From the NCBI GenBank assembly GCA_035578905.1, contig JAQJVL010000415.1, positions 588,501 to 652,500 of the forward strand: a stretch of 64,000 nt of DNA, given 5' to 3'. The stretch's first letter is position 1, and the number at the start of each line of letters is the position of its first letter. Of this stretch, positions 11,090-23,500 are shown in pieces. This DNA is from Stictocephala bisonia (Eukaryota > Arthropoda > Insecta > Hemiptera > Membracidae). Position numbers and translations under genes: made by a program. Below the pieces are notes generated by a model, which saw only the letters and a program-made list of their open reading frames with translations, was not told the DNA's origin and did not search any database.

Positions 11090-12440
11090 AAAATCTGGAC
11101 ACCAACACATTACTACTGTTGGCATAGATATTATGTGTACCTGAATTTGAAGGTTGTTTACTAAGAAACCTATGAAAAATCCAATCACACCATTGTTTTC
11201 CTTGTTTTATTGTACATTATGACATTCATTTTTTATTTTATCAAAAGTTTTAATCCTAATTTGAACAAAAAAGTATTGGAATTTCACTTAGTTTTCACTG
11301 TGTATCAACTTGATCCTTTTTCTTCTCAAACACCTGTTAATGTATCACATTTATATTTTAATACTTAGTTGACAAATGTTTTTCTATAAGTTTTATGAAT
11401 TTCAGAAATTTAACTTTCTGGTTTCTAGAGGTTGTAAAATTAATTACTTGGTCACTTAATTCTTTATTAAATGTATAGTTACGATACATTACTTTTGCAT
11501 GCGCAAGTAAATGAAGTGATTTTAAATCATTTGTTAAGTTGAAATGGAGTTGATATTTGTAGGTAAATTAATTAATTAAATTCTTCACTTTTTATCGATT
11601 TTCAAAAATAACAATAAAATACTTGTTTAGCTAGGCCTTTCGCCAGCAATGCTGGTAGCAACATGCGGCAAATGTTGATGACAAATTATTTGCCTGAAGA
11701 TATCTGCATTGCTGGTGAAAGGCCTAGTTAATAATGTGTATTGTATTGGTAATTTGTGAAAGTTGATAAAGAAGTTAAGAATATTATTTAAATCAATTTA
11801 AAATCACCCCATTACTTGCGCATATAAAAGTAATGTATTGTAACTATACACCTCATATGAATTACAACCTGACCAAGTGCTGTAATTAATTTTACAACCC
11901 TTAGAAGCCAAGAAAACGTTGTTTCAGAAAATTGAAAAGAACTTTATTTTTTGAAAAGTTAAATTTACAAAATTTAGAGAAAATACTTTTGTCAACCAAG
12001 CATTTAAGTATAAATGTGATACATTATTGGATTTTTAAGTAATAACTTTTTAAGTTAAGTTAAAGGGCACTAGGCCAGGTAATTTGTGCACATATGATTC
12101 TAAAGTGTTTGTTTACTACTACTGTGATTTTAGTGGACATGTCTTCTAAGTTAAGTTTGCTGATGTCCTACCTCTCCTAATATACTAAGTAACAAAAGTA
12201 TAAAATATATTACACAGAACATCACTTTATACTAGGTCCAAGAAACGAAGTTAAAATTCCAGTACTTTTTTTGTTCTAAGATGAGAAAATTATTCAAACT
12301 TCTGATAACATTTTTAAATGAATACGGCATAAAGTACAATTAAACAAGGAAAACAGTGGCGTGATTGGATATTTCATAGGCTTCTTAGTTTCTTGGTAAA
12401 CAATTTTCAAAATCAGGTGCACATAATTTCTGTGCCGAAA
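11090..12440. repeat. long inverted-repeat (foldback) element with nested insertion
   Basis: Arms of roughly 600 bp are reverse complements. Outer landmarks are GTTTACTAAGAAACCTATGA (about 11157) against its complement near 12385, and AACAAGG.AAACA.TGG. The inner landmarks are AGGCCTTTCGCCAGCAATGC (about 11634) and GCATTGCTGGTGAAAGGCCT (about 11706). The right arm is interrupted at about 12055-12190 by a fragment of another repeat family. No transposase ORF remains. Confidence 0.75.
12055..12190 (+). repeat. nested repeat fragment in the right arm
   Basis: Shares TTAAAGGGCAC, AGGCCAGG, TTTGCTGATGTCCTA and AATATACTA with the repeats at 10020-10212 and 22873-23215. It has no counterpart in the left arm of the surrounding foldback, so it was inserted later. 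Confidence 0.6.
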
Positions 12441-13370
12441 GTAAACACATTCAAATACATTTTAAAACACAACAATCATGCAATACAAAACAATGGTTAC
12501 TATTGGCATTAAAACTTTCAAATCTACTAGGAAGTAGTAAGAGAATATCCCGACAAAACAAAATCAACAAAATTACAGGAGAAAACTTTAGGAAATAAGA
12601 GAGAGTCAGCAGTTAATTACTTGCCATACAACTCTCTGAGGAGTTAATTACAATCTCTTGGTTTACAGAAGTCATCTCAGCGCAATTGTAAGCTACCCTG
12701 GGCTAAATAAATTTCCTTGTTTGATACAAGTCCTCATTAGGTAGCAGAACAGATAAATGTCTACAGCAAATGCACTGCTTTTGAGCGTTTAAATTTTTAT
12801 TTGAACTGTTCTATTTGGGAATTTAACATGTATCTGTTGACAATTTAAAACAACTTGTTTCATGTGTCTTTTTTGTACAAGTCTTAAAATAGGATACAAC
12901 AACAAAAATAGCTTTAATTTACCTATACTATGGTTGCACAACACCTGCAGCAGTTGCATCACAGACTCTTAGGGTTAACCTCATAAAATAGTTGTTTATA
13001 CTGGTTATTAATTATTACACCCCAAACAATACGAGCCTATTGACAACATAATTGAAATCAATAATTATAAAGACTGAATCAACAAAAAAATTTGAATTTA
13101 AAAGAAAGTTATAGGTTGTGATGAATACTATAAGGTGTTTTGTAAGTTATCAGAAAAACATTACTACAAAGTAATTAACCACACTTACACGTTCTCACAT
13201 TACTTGACTCTAATCAAGTATCAAAAGGAGGAAAATTTTACTTCCTTTTATTAATTGGACCAAAAATTTAGGATTAATCCTTCAGAGTCGTTTGACATAT
13301 TATTACATCATGGCTTATTTATCACTGCAAAAATACTGAGACATTTTTGGTGTTGACTTAGACGTTCTAG
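12441..13370. other. non-coding sequence
   Basis: AT-rich. I see no gene, clear repeat or conserved motif. Confidence 0.45.
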
Positions 13371-13613
13371 GACGTTGAACTGAATCCAGGTACAACGCTA
13401 CAGATTGTCAATACGAATCCAGCTGCAGCTGATACTTTTTCAATGCAAGTTAATACTGGCACTATTGTAGGGTCTATCTTAAATGAACAATGTCCGGTAT
13501 ACAAAGCAAAAGTTGGCAGGATCAGTGTTTTCATTATAGCTGCACGGAACAACGTGTTTTGCAAATTTTTTCTGATAATAATAAGAGGAGAACATTGTTC
13601 TAGCCTTTTTTAA
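13371..13613 (+). pseudogene. open fragment starting with a 2A-like DVELNPG motif
   Basis: An 80-codon open stretch ending in TAA. It opens with D-V-E-L-N-P-G-T, close to the ribosome-skipping 2A consensus D(V/I)ExNPGP but with Thr for the last Pro. The next ~55 residues have ordinary protein-like composition. Stops lie just upstream in the same frame, so nothing longer is intact. 2A motifs of this kind occur in some insect RNA viruses and in some non-LTR retrotransposons. This could be a relic of either, or chance. No family can be assigned. Confidence 0.25.
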
Positions 13614-13614
13614 A

Positions 13615-13620
13615 TTTATT
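13615..13620 (-). terminator. possible polyadenylation signal of PNUTS
   Basis: AATAAA on the minus strand, about 840 nt after the PNUTS stop codon. No exact AATAAA was noticed closer to the stop. Assignment is tentative. Confidence 0.25.
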
Positions 13621-14460
13621 TAGGCTTCACATAAGTGTCCAGGACATGTAAATAACTAAACATATATAAATGGACATTAAAATAACTAGAGAAAAAATGC
13701 ATAAAACACTAAAATTTGAAAATAAAAAATAATTCCTGCTCTGATGGATTAAGAATCAATATTGTCCAGAGGAAAGAATCTTCTTTACTCAATTATTTAC
13801 TTAGATTTTATCATGCTATCTACACTCAATGGCTAGGTCTTTAAATAAAACTTTAAATTATATCAAAGATAGCCTCAGACATGACAAGATTTAGAGAAGT
13901 ATTAAGGTTCATTTAGAAAATGTCAAGGGAAAATAATTTATATTGGTATAAGTATTTTCTTTAATATCAATATATTAACGTAAAAACTTATGTACATATT
14001 ATAATATTAAGTCAAAAATAAAACAATATAAATCTAGTGTTATATATTGTACAAATTAACAACTGTATACATTATTTACAGTGTACATAGCACACAATTA
14101 AAATATTTACAAAATGCATTGTACAAATGCAGTAAGTATTGAATTCACAGCCTTCATATAACGAATTTATAATATTATTTACAACCATACCATTTAGATA
14201 AACAAAATTTATACAATGAAACCTGTAAAAATATATCAAACTACTAACATTAAATAAAATTCCAAACATTAAAAAATACATTTTTTTTGACAATTCTTTT
14301 CCATATTTCATGCAAAAAATTAATAATTCACATTTCGAAAAAATGTTGAAATACATAAAGTCTATTGCTTATGGTAAATTAAAACTCTTACTCTTGAAAA
14401 AATTATTTACAATAAAAAACTTATATAAAATCACAGGTAGCAAAAAAGAATAGGGCTATT

Positions 14461-14567
14461 TTATCTTGGATGGCGGAACCTACAGTTGTTGTTGCGACAG
14501 AAGCCTCTTTTCAGAAGGTTGTTACATATTGGAGTGCGTGAGTTGCCACCACCTCCCCAACCATCAG
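14461..14567 (-). CDS. PNUTS: PNUTS exon 9 of this span: CCCH zinc finger and stop
   Basis: The acceptor TTACAG lies directly upstream, and the first two bases complete a codon split with the previous exon (Pro). It encodes 34 residues: a Gly-rich start (DGWGGGGNSRTP), then C-x8-C-x4-C-x3-H (ICNNLLKRGFCRNNNCRFRH) and PR-stop. Vertebrate PNUTS also ends near a single CCCH finger implicated in nucleic-acid binding. The usual spacing there is C-x8-C-x5-C-x3-H, so this copy is one residue short between the second and third cysteines. Confidence 0.88.
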
Positions 14568-17500
14568 CTGTAACACAATTTTATTTTTATCTAAACGTTG
14601 CATTTTGGTGTTTAACTAAGGTAAGTCACATGCATTACTACTTTGTTGCTGATAACTTGCATGCATAAACTGTTATTAATATAACAATACAATTAATTAT
14701 TTAACAGTGCAGTAGATGCTGGTTTATAGCATGTTTGGAATTACTATGGTATTGGATCTAACACATACTTGTCAGTCATGTCTCTCATAAAGAGGGAGTT
14801 GGTTTCAAATGACTGAAGGTTTTATATGTTTTATTCTTCTGTGTAACTTTTACAATAATTTTGTGCTTTAAAGTATAAAAATGGCTCATTCTACTAAATG
14901 ATTGATACGAGCATTACATTAATATAAGTGTAGAAATATAATTGACACATCTGAGTTACTTATTAATGTGGCATAGTACAGCACATATTTCGTACTGCAG
15001 TTACCATATAAGGCGTATTACTTTGTCAACCTCAACGAAGAATTTTACTACTGCACTCTTAAGTATCTACACTGTAACTAACTCCAAATCAGAAGGGGTA
15101 AATTACAATTCAAAATCCAAGCAAACTTTTTTGAATCTATGTGAGATTTAATTTTAGAATATTAATATTGAACTTATGTTGTATATTATTATTAATAATT
15201 GTAGCAATTTTACCATAGCTATTGAGAAAATATACTGAATGCAATTACATCTATACTAATATTGATCTCATCTAACCCAACAGCTATAATTTTCTATAAC
15301 GGCAGGTTTTTGGCCAATTTACAAACTTTTAAAATGATATCCATAATAATAATAAAAAAAAGTATAAACCAACATATTTTTGGTATCACTATGTTCACAA
15401 AAAAGTAGACTATTCTACAGGCAAGCAATACATACATATAATTTGTTTTTAACATTATTATTTTGATTTTAAAGTTTACAAATGAAAATAGGTAAGTATG
15501 TAAGGGAAATAATATTATATGTGTAAATTTACAATTCTAAGATAGTAAAGACATTTAAAATGTCCAGGAAATATATATATATATAGTATTAAAGCCACAT
15601 TCAGAAAACAGCCAATAAATTTGTTACCACCATTATTGTTTATTTATAAATTTTTATTAATTCCTCAGAGTTCCAATAAGTTCTAAAATTAACTCAATAG
15701 CATGCTCTATATGAATGTGAAATCATACAATAAACCTACATATGTTTGGTATCATAATGTATATAATAAACCTTACTACCCTATAGGTCAGACAAAATAT
15801 ACATAGTTAAAGCTATACAGGGTGTCTTAAAAGTCCCCCCCCCTATTAACTTTCTTATGAATACAAATAAAGTGATTTACTTCTCGGAATGTTTATATGA
15901 CCAGCTAAGGAGTTTTTTTATGTATGCAAATTTTTTACACCCCCTCTCAAAAGGGGGTAGTTTGGGGGTAAGTCAAAATTTTTAAATAGGAACCCCTATC
16001 AAATGACACATAATTTTAAAGGTAATATTAAAAGAAGAAGAATGGCGGAAACTAGAGGTCTCTAACATTAGTCTATCAAATTTGGTGGCAGTTTAAAGTT
16101 GGAATCATTTCATAAAACCCCCGCAGCTTATGTTACATTTAAAATTGTTGTAAGCAGACAAAACATTCACCCACCAGTTAGTTTTGAGAACTGATGACAC
16201 CTAATCGTAAAACAAGTTATTACAAGAATCAACAAACACCAAAAACCACAAATAACATAGCATTTATTTGGTTTTGGTTTGTCTGACCAAAGTCCAGTAG
16301 GGCAACCTGGGACTTTGGTCAACTAAAAACCAAAACCAAATAAATGCTATTATGTGGTTTTTGGTGTTTGTTGATTCTTGTAATAACTTGTTTTACGATT
16401 AGGTGTCATCAGTTCTCAAAACTAACTGGCGGGTGAATGTTTTGTCTGCCTTACAACAATTTCAAATGTAACATAAGCTGCGGGGGTTTTATGAAATAAT
16501 TCCAACTTTAAACTGCCACCAAATTTGATAGACTAATGTTAGAGACCTCTAGTTTCCACCATTATTCTTCTTTTAATATTACCTTTAAAATGATGTGTCA
16601 TTTGATAGGGGTTCCTATTTAAAAATTTTGACTTACCCCCAAACTACCCCCTTTTGAGAGGGGGTGTAAAAAATTTGCATACATGAAAAAACTCCTTTGT
16701 TGGTCATATATATATTCCCAGAAGAAAATCATTTTATCTGTATTCATAAGAAAGTTAATAGGGGGGGGGGGTGGGACTTTTAAGACACCCTGTATATCTA
16801 TGCTGTAGATTTATATTTTGATAAATAGTGTTTATTAAAAATCAAAGGAGGTTATGGCTGGGGGAAATATTATATGTCTAAATTACAATTTCAAGTTAGC
16901 CAAAACAACTTAAATTTACTCTAGTTTCAGGAAATGAATAGATTACGTATGATATAATACGGATAAAAAATATTTTTCATCAAAGAAAAAACTAAAAACA
17001 GTACTCAATTAGCCTAAGCGACTCTTCAAGACGTAAAAACAACTTGGTAATTTCAATTAGTGTGCTATAATAAATTAATTAAACAGCTGGTGCAGACCTG
17101 GTTGAATTCTGCAACTTGCCATTTGGCAAAGTTTGACTATGCAGAGATAAGTTGCTTGCCAGTTAATGGTTAGTTAAAGTATATTTTTGAATGTCTACAA
17201 GAGTTAATTGCTTTCTTCAAAAACAAAGGTGCCAACAAAGATAAGCGGTTATTAATATGATAGATTGTTAATATATCGTGTAAAGGAAAAAAGCTTAAGA
17301 ATTGTATTTTTTAACTTAACAAAGTGAGTTAAAATAAGACTGAATTGAGCCATTTTATTTTTTAATGTTAATTCGAATTAACTGAACTGAAATCTAGATA
17401 GACAACAACTAAATTGGAGAGCTGAAATAGTAATTAAGAAATTAAGTTTAAAAGTATGACACAATGTTGACTTTTTTGAAGGTTTTTTTTGAATTTGTCA

Positions 17501-20500
17501 TTTGTTAGACTTTTAATCAGAGTGTTTGTAAGAGAATGTTTACCTCCACCATCTCAAAACTACCATCACCAGAAGGGTAGTATGGACCAGCATTTGGTCG
17601 TAAATGGACTTACAATACTTACGATTCCTCCCCCCTCCTCGGCTTCCACCTCCTCCACTCCCTCTCCAGTTGTTGCCTTGGTATCTATTTTGGTTGCCTC
17701 CTCCCTGGTTGTGGTGAGAGGGTGGCTGCTCATTATCAGGTGGTGGGAACCAGTTTCCGCCACCGCCGCCTCCACCAGGGTTCTGCCAGTTTCCACCCTG
17801 CAATTATCAAGCATCCATTAGTTACAAGAGAGAAATTTGGGCTAGGAGTTATGTCACAACAATTCTTAGGATTTTGTAGGATATTTTTAACAAAGTGTAT
17901 AGGAATATGAAATTGAGTTTATATACTAAGCTAGGAAAGTAAAGTTAGTAAGTAACCAAATCCAATCTTCTCTGCATACTGGAGGAACTGGTGGATGGAA
18001 GGCCAAGAATGGCGAATAACAATTTTTTCTGCACGGTAGAATTACATAAATTTTTTGTCGGCACTGGTGGCACAATGCTGTAACCCAGCTACTTGGGGAC
18101 AAAGTGTTTGGGAGATTATAGGCAATAGGTTTCATGCTCGGTCCTCTTAATATCGACGGCATCCGCTCAGTGGTTGCCATAGACTTGGACATTACTAGAG
18201 AAGTCTGGGGTGTCCATGTTGGATGGTAGTCAAGGTTTGGATGTTTTATAGTGAAGAGAACTGAGTGTCAGATTTGTCAGTTAGCTGAAAATCAGACCAA
18301 CACTTTGTGGTTCAGATTCCATATAAAGCTGTAGGTCGCTTAGGTGCCCTGGCTATTTGGCAATTAATAAAGAAACAGTTGAACTCAGTTAGTAACCAGA
18401 CTACATTCATCCTACACTCATATCATCATTATATTCACCTTAAAATACGCACAACGTTGTGTCGGCATCTCATAAGTAAGAATATAAAAAAGTCTGAGGT
18501 TAACATAGTTACAGTGGTATATAGTAAAGCAAATGAATTATTTTTCATTAATTTCACTAATGAAGCTTATTATTATTAACTTAAAACATCTTGAGACAAA
18601 AAAAAAATAATAATAATAATTCAGTATAAAAATAATGAATTTTATTTAACATTTCTCCTCTTTGATTAGGATTGTTACAATATACCACATAGTATTGATT
18701 AGGTACTTACATGCATATTATTAATGGTAAATGTCTTATTAATGCTTCAACGATAATATAAAACGAAATAAGATTCACAGTTGCAGTGAAAGACTTTGGC
18801 TGAAAGGAAACATCACTTGGAAGTGACTTTTCTAACAAAATAAACCAGAAGAGAATTATAATTGTGCATACGCAGTTGATTTGTAAGAAGGATAGTATGC
18901 AGACATAAGTTGTTCATTCTTATCATTAACAACTGTAAGGATACTCTTACAGTGATTAACATAACCACCTATCAATACATTGGTGCTGACCACCCAACAT
19001 ATATATTTTGGACAAAATTTATGTTTTATTTTAAATAAATTGTCTTTATTCCTTTTTAAACCATTAATTTGGTTCAATCAAAATTTTATGATAAAACTGA
19101 TACTCTCAAAAACCTGAAAATTTATAGAATATATTATACGTGTTTAAATATGAAGCTCTGATACCATGGCAGGATGATGAATATAGAATAACAAAGTAAT
19201 ATCGAGATGCAGGGGAGATGAGGCTAAGATTATTGTAGTACAAGAGATATGATTTCAGCATTAATCCATTGGCAACCCAGTTATCATGCAGTCAGCTGAC
19301 CCTAAGGGATCCCATTAAATGTTTTACCATAAATTAAATAAATATGTTGTTTATTGTTTAAATATATTAAACCCTTATATTTTCATGATCTTCAAAAAAT
19401 CTGTTACACTTGATACTAGTTTTCCTTGTTTTAAATCCAAAAGTTTAAATTTCGTGTGTATGTAAATAAAATGTTTTTTAGTAGGATATTTTTTAAAATA
19501 ATTGTTCGGTTTACACCTTGTTTTGATAGTATATTTTTGTTTAGAATTTAATTTTCTACATGGAAAACATTTATTTGTTTCAGTACCTCATTTAGTTTTT
19601 TTTTTGTTGTCAAAAACTGGGTTTTGAATACAAATATTTTTTTAATGGGCATATGTGTATTATAATATTTGTTGTTCCTATGTTTTCTCTAATTTATATA
19701 AAACAGTAATTTTACAAATAAAATTCTGAAAATGAATGTATTTATATAGAATAAAGCAATTTTCTATAACTTACCCTAATTCTTATTCTTATATATGAGA
19801 CGCCGACACAACGTTGTTGGTATTTTAAGGCGAATATGAATGGTTATATGAGTGTGGATGAGTGTAGTCTGGTTACTATCTGAGTTCAACTGTTCCTCAG
19901 AAAGGGCAATTTATTAATAGCCCAACAGCTAGGGCTTTTTTTTCAATTCAAATATTCTTTATTCAAAGTTTGCATAGTATACAAAGAATAGTGTCATATG
20001 ATATTATGATAATATAAATGTTACCTTAAAAACTAGAATATGTTCTTCTAAAGGTCTACAATTTTTTAATACTGTATAACAATGTTATGTTTTTCAAAAT
20101 TACAACATTATTACTATTCACAATCATACTATTATTTAGCTGTCTCAAATACCTCATCTGTCGTATATGGAGCGATATTGATTAAGTACTTTTCTAATTC
20201 TTTCTTAAATACTTTATTTGATTGGATGTTTTTTAATTTACAAGGAAGCATTTGCAGAAATTTTTGACTAGAGTAGCTTGTCATTTTTTTATAAAATTCT
20301 AGATTGTTTCGTTGTGTGATGAGACCCTTACCCCTGGTTTTGTGTCCATGAGAAGAGTGCTCCTTGCCATGTTCTTTCTTTTATGTACATAATAGAGTTT
20401 AAAATTTAGAGTCCATACACGGTTAATATATTTAATGTTTTAAAGTGAGATTTGACTGAGTCAAGAGGTTTTAATCCAATAATTATTCTCATTGATTTTT

Positions 20501-23500
20501 TTTGTAAAACTAGAATTTTGTTGAGATTTTTATTGGATGTGTTTCCATATGAGAGGAGATGCCATACGAAATGTGTGAATGAATGTACGAAAAGTAAATC
20601 AGTTTCAATGTTTGCTGACTGCAAAGACTGTACATTCTTTTTAATGCATAGAGGCCTGAATTTATTTTAGTGCAAATATTTTCAACATGTCTATCCCATG
20701 ATAAGGTTTGGTCCAAAATTAATCCTAAAAATGTTGTCTCATCTATTTGTTTGATTTTATTTGTTCCTAAATAAATGTTTGGGTCTATTTTATTTTTACT
20801 ATTTATTGTAGTGAAGACCATAAAGTTGGTTTTGCTTGTATTTAACCCTTTTCTAAATAAACAACCTTATTATGTTTGTAATTTATAGAGTTACAGCTGT
20901 GAATAAAACACGACAATAGTTTTTTTTTACTAAATTATCATAGCAATTGACAAAGTAACCCCACATAACAAACAACAATGTGTGTCAACTGCCGACATAG
21001 GACAGTAAAGGTTAAGGTTACGATAATGAAATGTCAAAATAGTGTTTTTATTGACATATTAATATATATTAAAGTATAAATTCAAAATTATTAAGTTATG
21101 GTCATTAAATAATAATGTTTAAAGACTTAAGAAACTAAATATCAATTCTTGACAGTATGTATTTTTTGAGATGGTGTTCATTACTGATTTATGTTAAATA
21201 GCTACACATCACGTCGTATTTTTTTAAAATGTTATATTTCGGCTATATAGTCTGAAGCCATTTCCAAACATTTAACAACATAAAAACTATTTATGTTGTT
21301 AAATGTTTGAAAATGGCTTCAGACTGTATAGCTGAAATATAACATTAATAAAATAAAAATAAAAAAAAGATGTGATGTGTAGCTATTTAACATAAATCAA
21401 GCTATTTAACATAAATCAGAAACTAAATATATCATATTATTGAACAAATAATATTATTTAGTGTCAAATAATGGTTTGTTATTATGGATTCACAGCATCA
21501 CGGGTAAACTCGTGATCGTGGTTTTGGGTCTCGGCGGGCCGTCACAAGTTATCTCATGAAGAGTCGTCAATAGGTTAAACACGAATTAATTTAGGTGTTT
21601 AGTCCAATAAACACAATATTCAGTGTTATTCTATACATATAGATTTTATATAGTGATAATCTATATTATGGTAGTAAGAAATTGTTCTCAGTAGACTTAA
21701 AATCCCACATAATTTTGCTAATACTCAAATTACAATAAAATTAAAAGAATAAAAGTTGGTTACCTCTTACTTTATACTATGATTTACTTTTCATTAATAG
21801 TTATTCAAACATTTTAACAGAGAAGTTCCTTGCCAATAAATACTTAAATAGTCACGTGCAGTTATACATATATGAATGTTATTTAAATTCTGATTAAGTT
21901 CCTATCATAGGGCGACTGCTTGGAAATAAAACTTTTGTAGGCTAAGCTTTGCGCAGATATAGTGTATGGTGTAATTCGCACACCAGCGATGGTATACACA
22001 ACGTGGTTCTGAACAGGTCATTAGCGGGCGATTGGTCAACAATATTTTACTGACAACAAAAATAGTTACCATTCCATTGCCTTGACCCATTGGAGGTGGG
22101 TGTGGTGGTCCAAACATTTGTTGTGGGGCAGGGCCCATTGGGGGGAATCCTCCACCAAACTGGGCCATCTCTTCTGGGGTTGGATTCGGTCCTGATGGCA
22201 TTGGCATGGGGAATGGCATATCTGGAGAGACTCCTGGAGGTAACATTAAAGGACCTGGTGGACCCATGGGGGCCATTCCTGGAGGCATCATGCCTTGAGG
22301 CCCAAACATCTCTGGGGGCATTTGGACCACTTTCCCATCTCCTGTCTGCAAACACATTTCATATTGGCAGAGAAAACAATAACAAGTTCTCTTTATGTCA
22401 TGACCAATACTTATATTAGTCTAGGTGAACATATGAAAAACATTTGACTAGAAATACAATCAAATTTAGTATTGGGTAAATAATAAATTTAAGATATTAA
22501 TTAGTTAAATATTAAACCTAAAAGAAATTGGAAGAACGAGCTGTAATGCATCTTCCAGTGACCCTTTTTAGTTTTAAAGGTAGTTTTATTTATTAGGATC
22601 GTAAATGATATTACCTAATTAATACATATATTTAAAGAGGTACAAGACTTCATGATAAGTAAAATTGATCATAAAAATATATTTCAGCTCAATATTTTAA
22701 TTTTTGACAACAATGCAGATTGATTAGCAAAATATCAATAAGTACTTTCAGAATGTATAAAAAGTAAAATTTAGAAAGGTAAAAGGCTTTATTGAAAATA
22801 AACGTAAGATATGTTCAAGCTAATTTTTATTTCAGGCAAGTATAACGATTGGATTATCTTTACTAAAATTTTAGGTTAGGTTAAAGGGCACAAGGCCAGG
22901 AATTAGTATATTAGAGAGATAGGACATCAGCAAACTTACCTTAAAAGACAAGTTCACTAACATCAGAGTAGTAGTCACAAACACAAAATAAACACAATCT
23001 CACAAATTTTCAACACCACTGGCATTTTCTTCAGGTGAGTAGAGAGAGAGAGAGAGGGGAGGGAGCCATCTCTCTCTCTACTCACCTGAAGAAAATGCCA
23101 GTGGTGTTGAAAATTTGTGAGATTGTGTTTATTTTGTGTTTGTGACTACTACTCTGATTGTTAGTGAACTTGTATTTTAAGGTAAGTTTGCTGATGTCCT
23201 TTCTCTTAACTAAAATTTGAAACTAAACAAAAGTTATTTCTGGTAGTTAATGATAACATTTTGTATTAACTGAACAGACAAATCTGATTTAGAGTTTCTC
23301 ATTAAAATATTCCTTCTTACTAACTTAAGTATTTTATTTTAAAGAAAAATAAAATTATAAACATTTCAAGTTTTCTAATGTTATTTTATGTTGTTAGCTG
23401 TTATCATATTAACACTTTGAAGCCTAAGCCCGAAGATAGATTGGGCGACGCAAACTGGCGTACTCGCCGACGCCCGAGAATAGCTCTGGCGCCCATATTT

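Noticed and set aside
14072..14356. 94-aa minus frame after the PNUTS stop
   Set aside because: AT-rich, low-complexity, in the presumed 3' UTR; no motif or conservation evidence.
17489..17910. Plus-strand Ser/Pro frames opposite PNUTS exon 8
   Set aside because: Shadows of the Gly-rich minus exon; the splice sites and phase support the minus strand.
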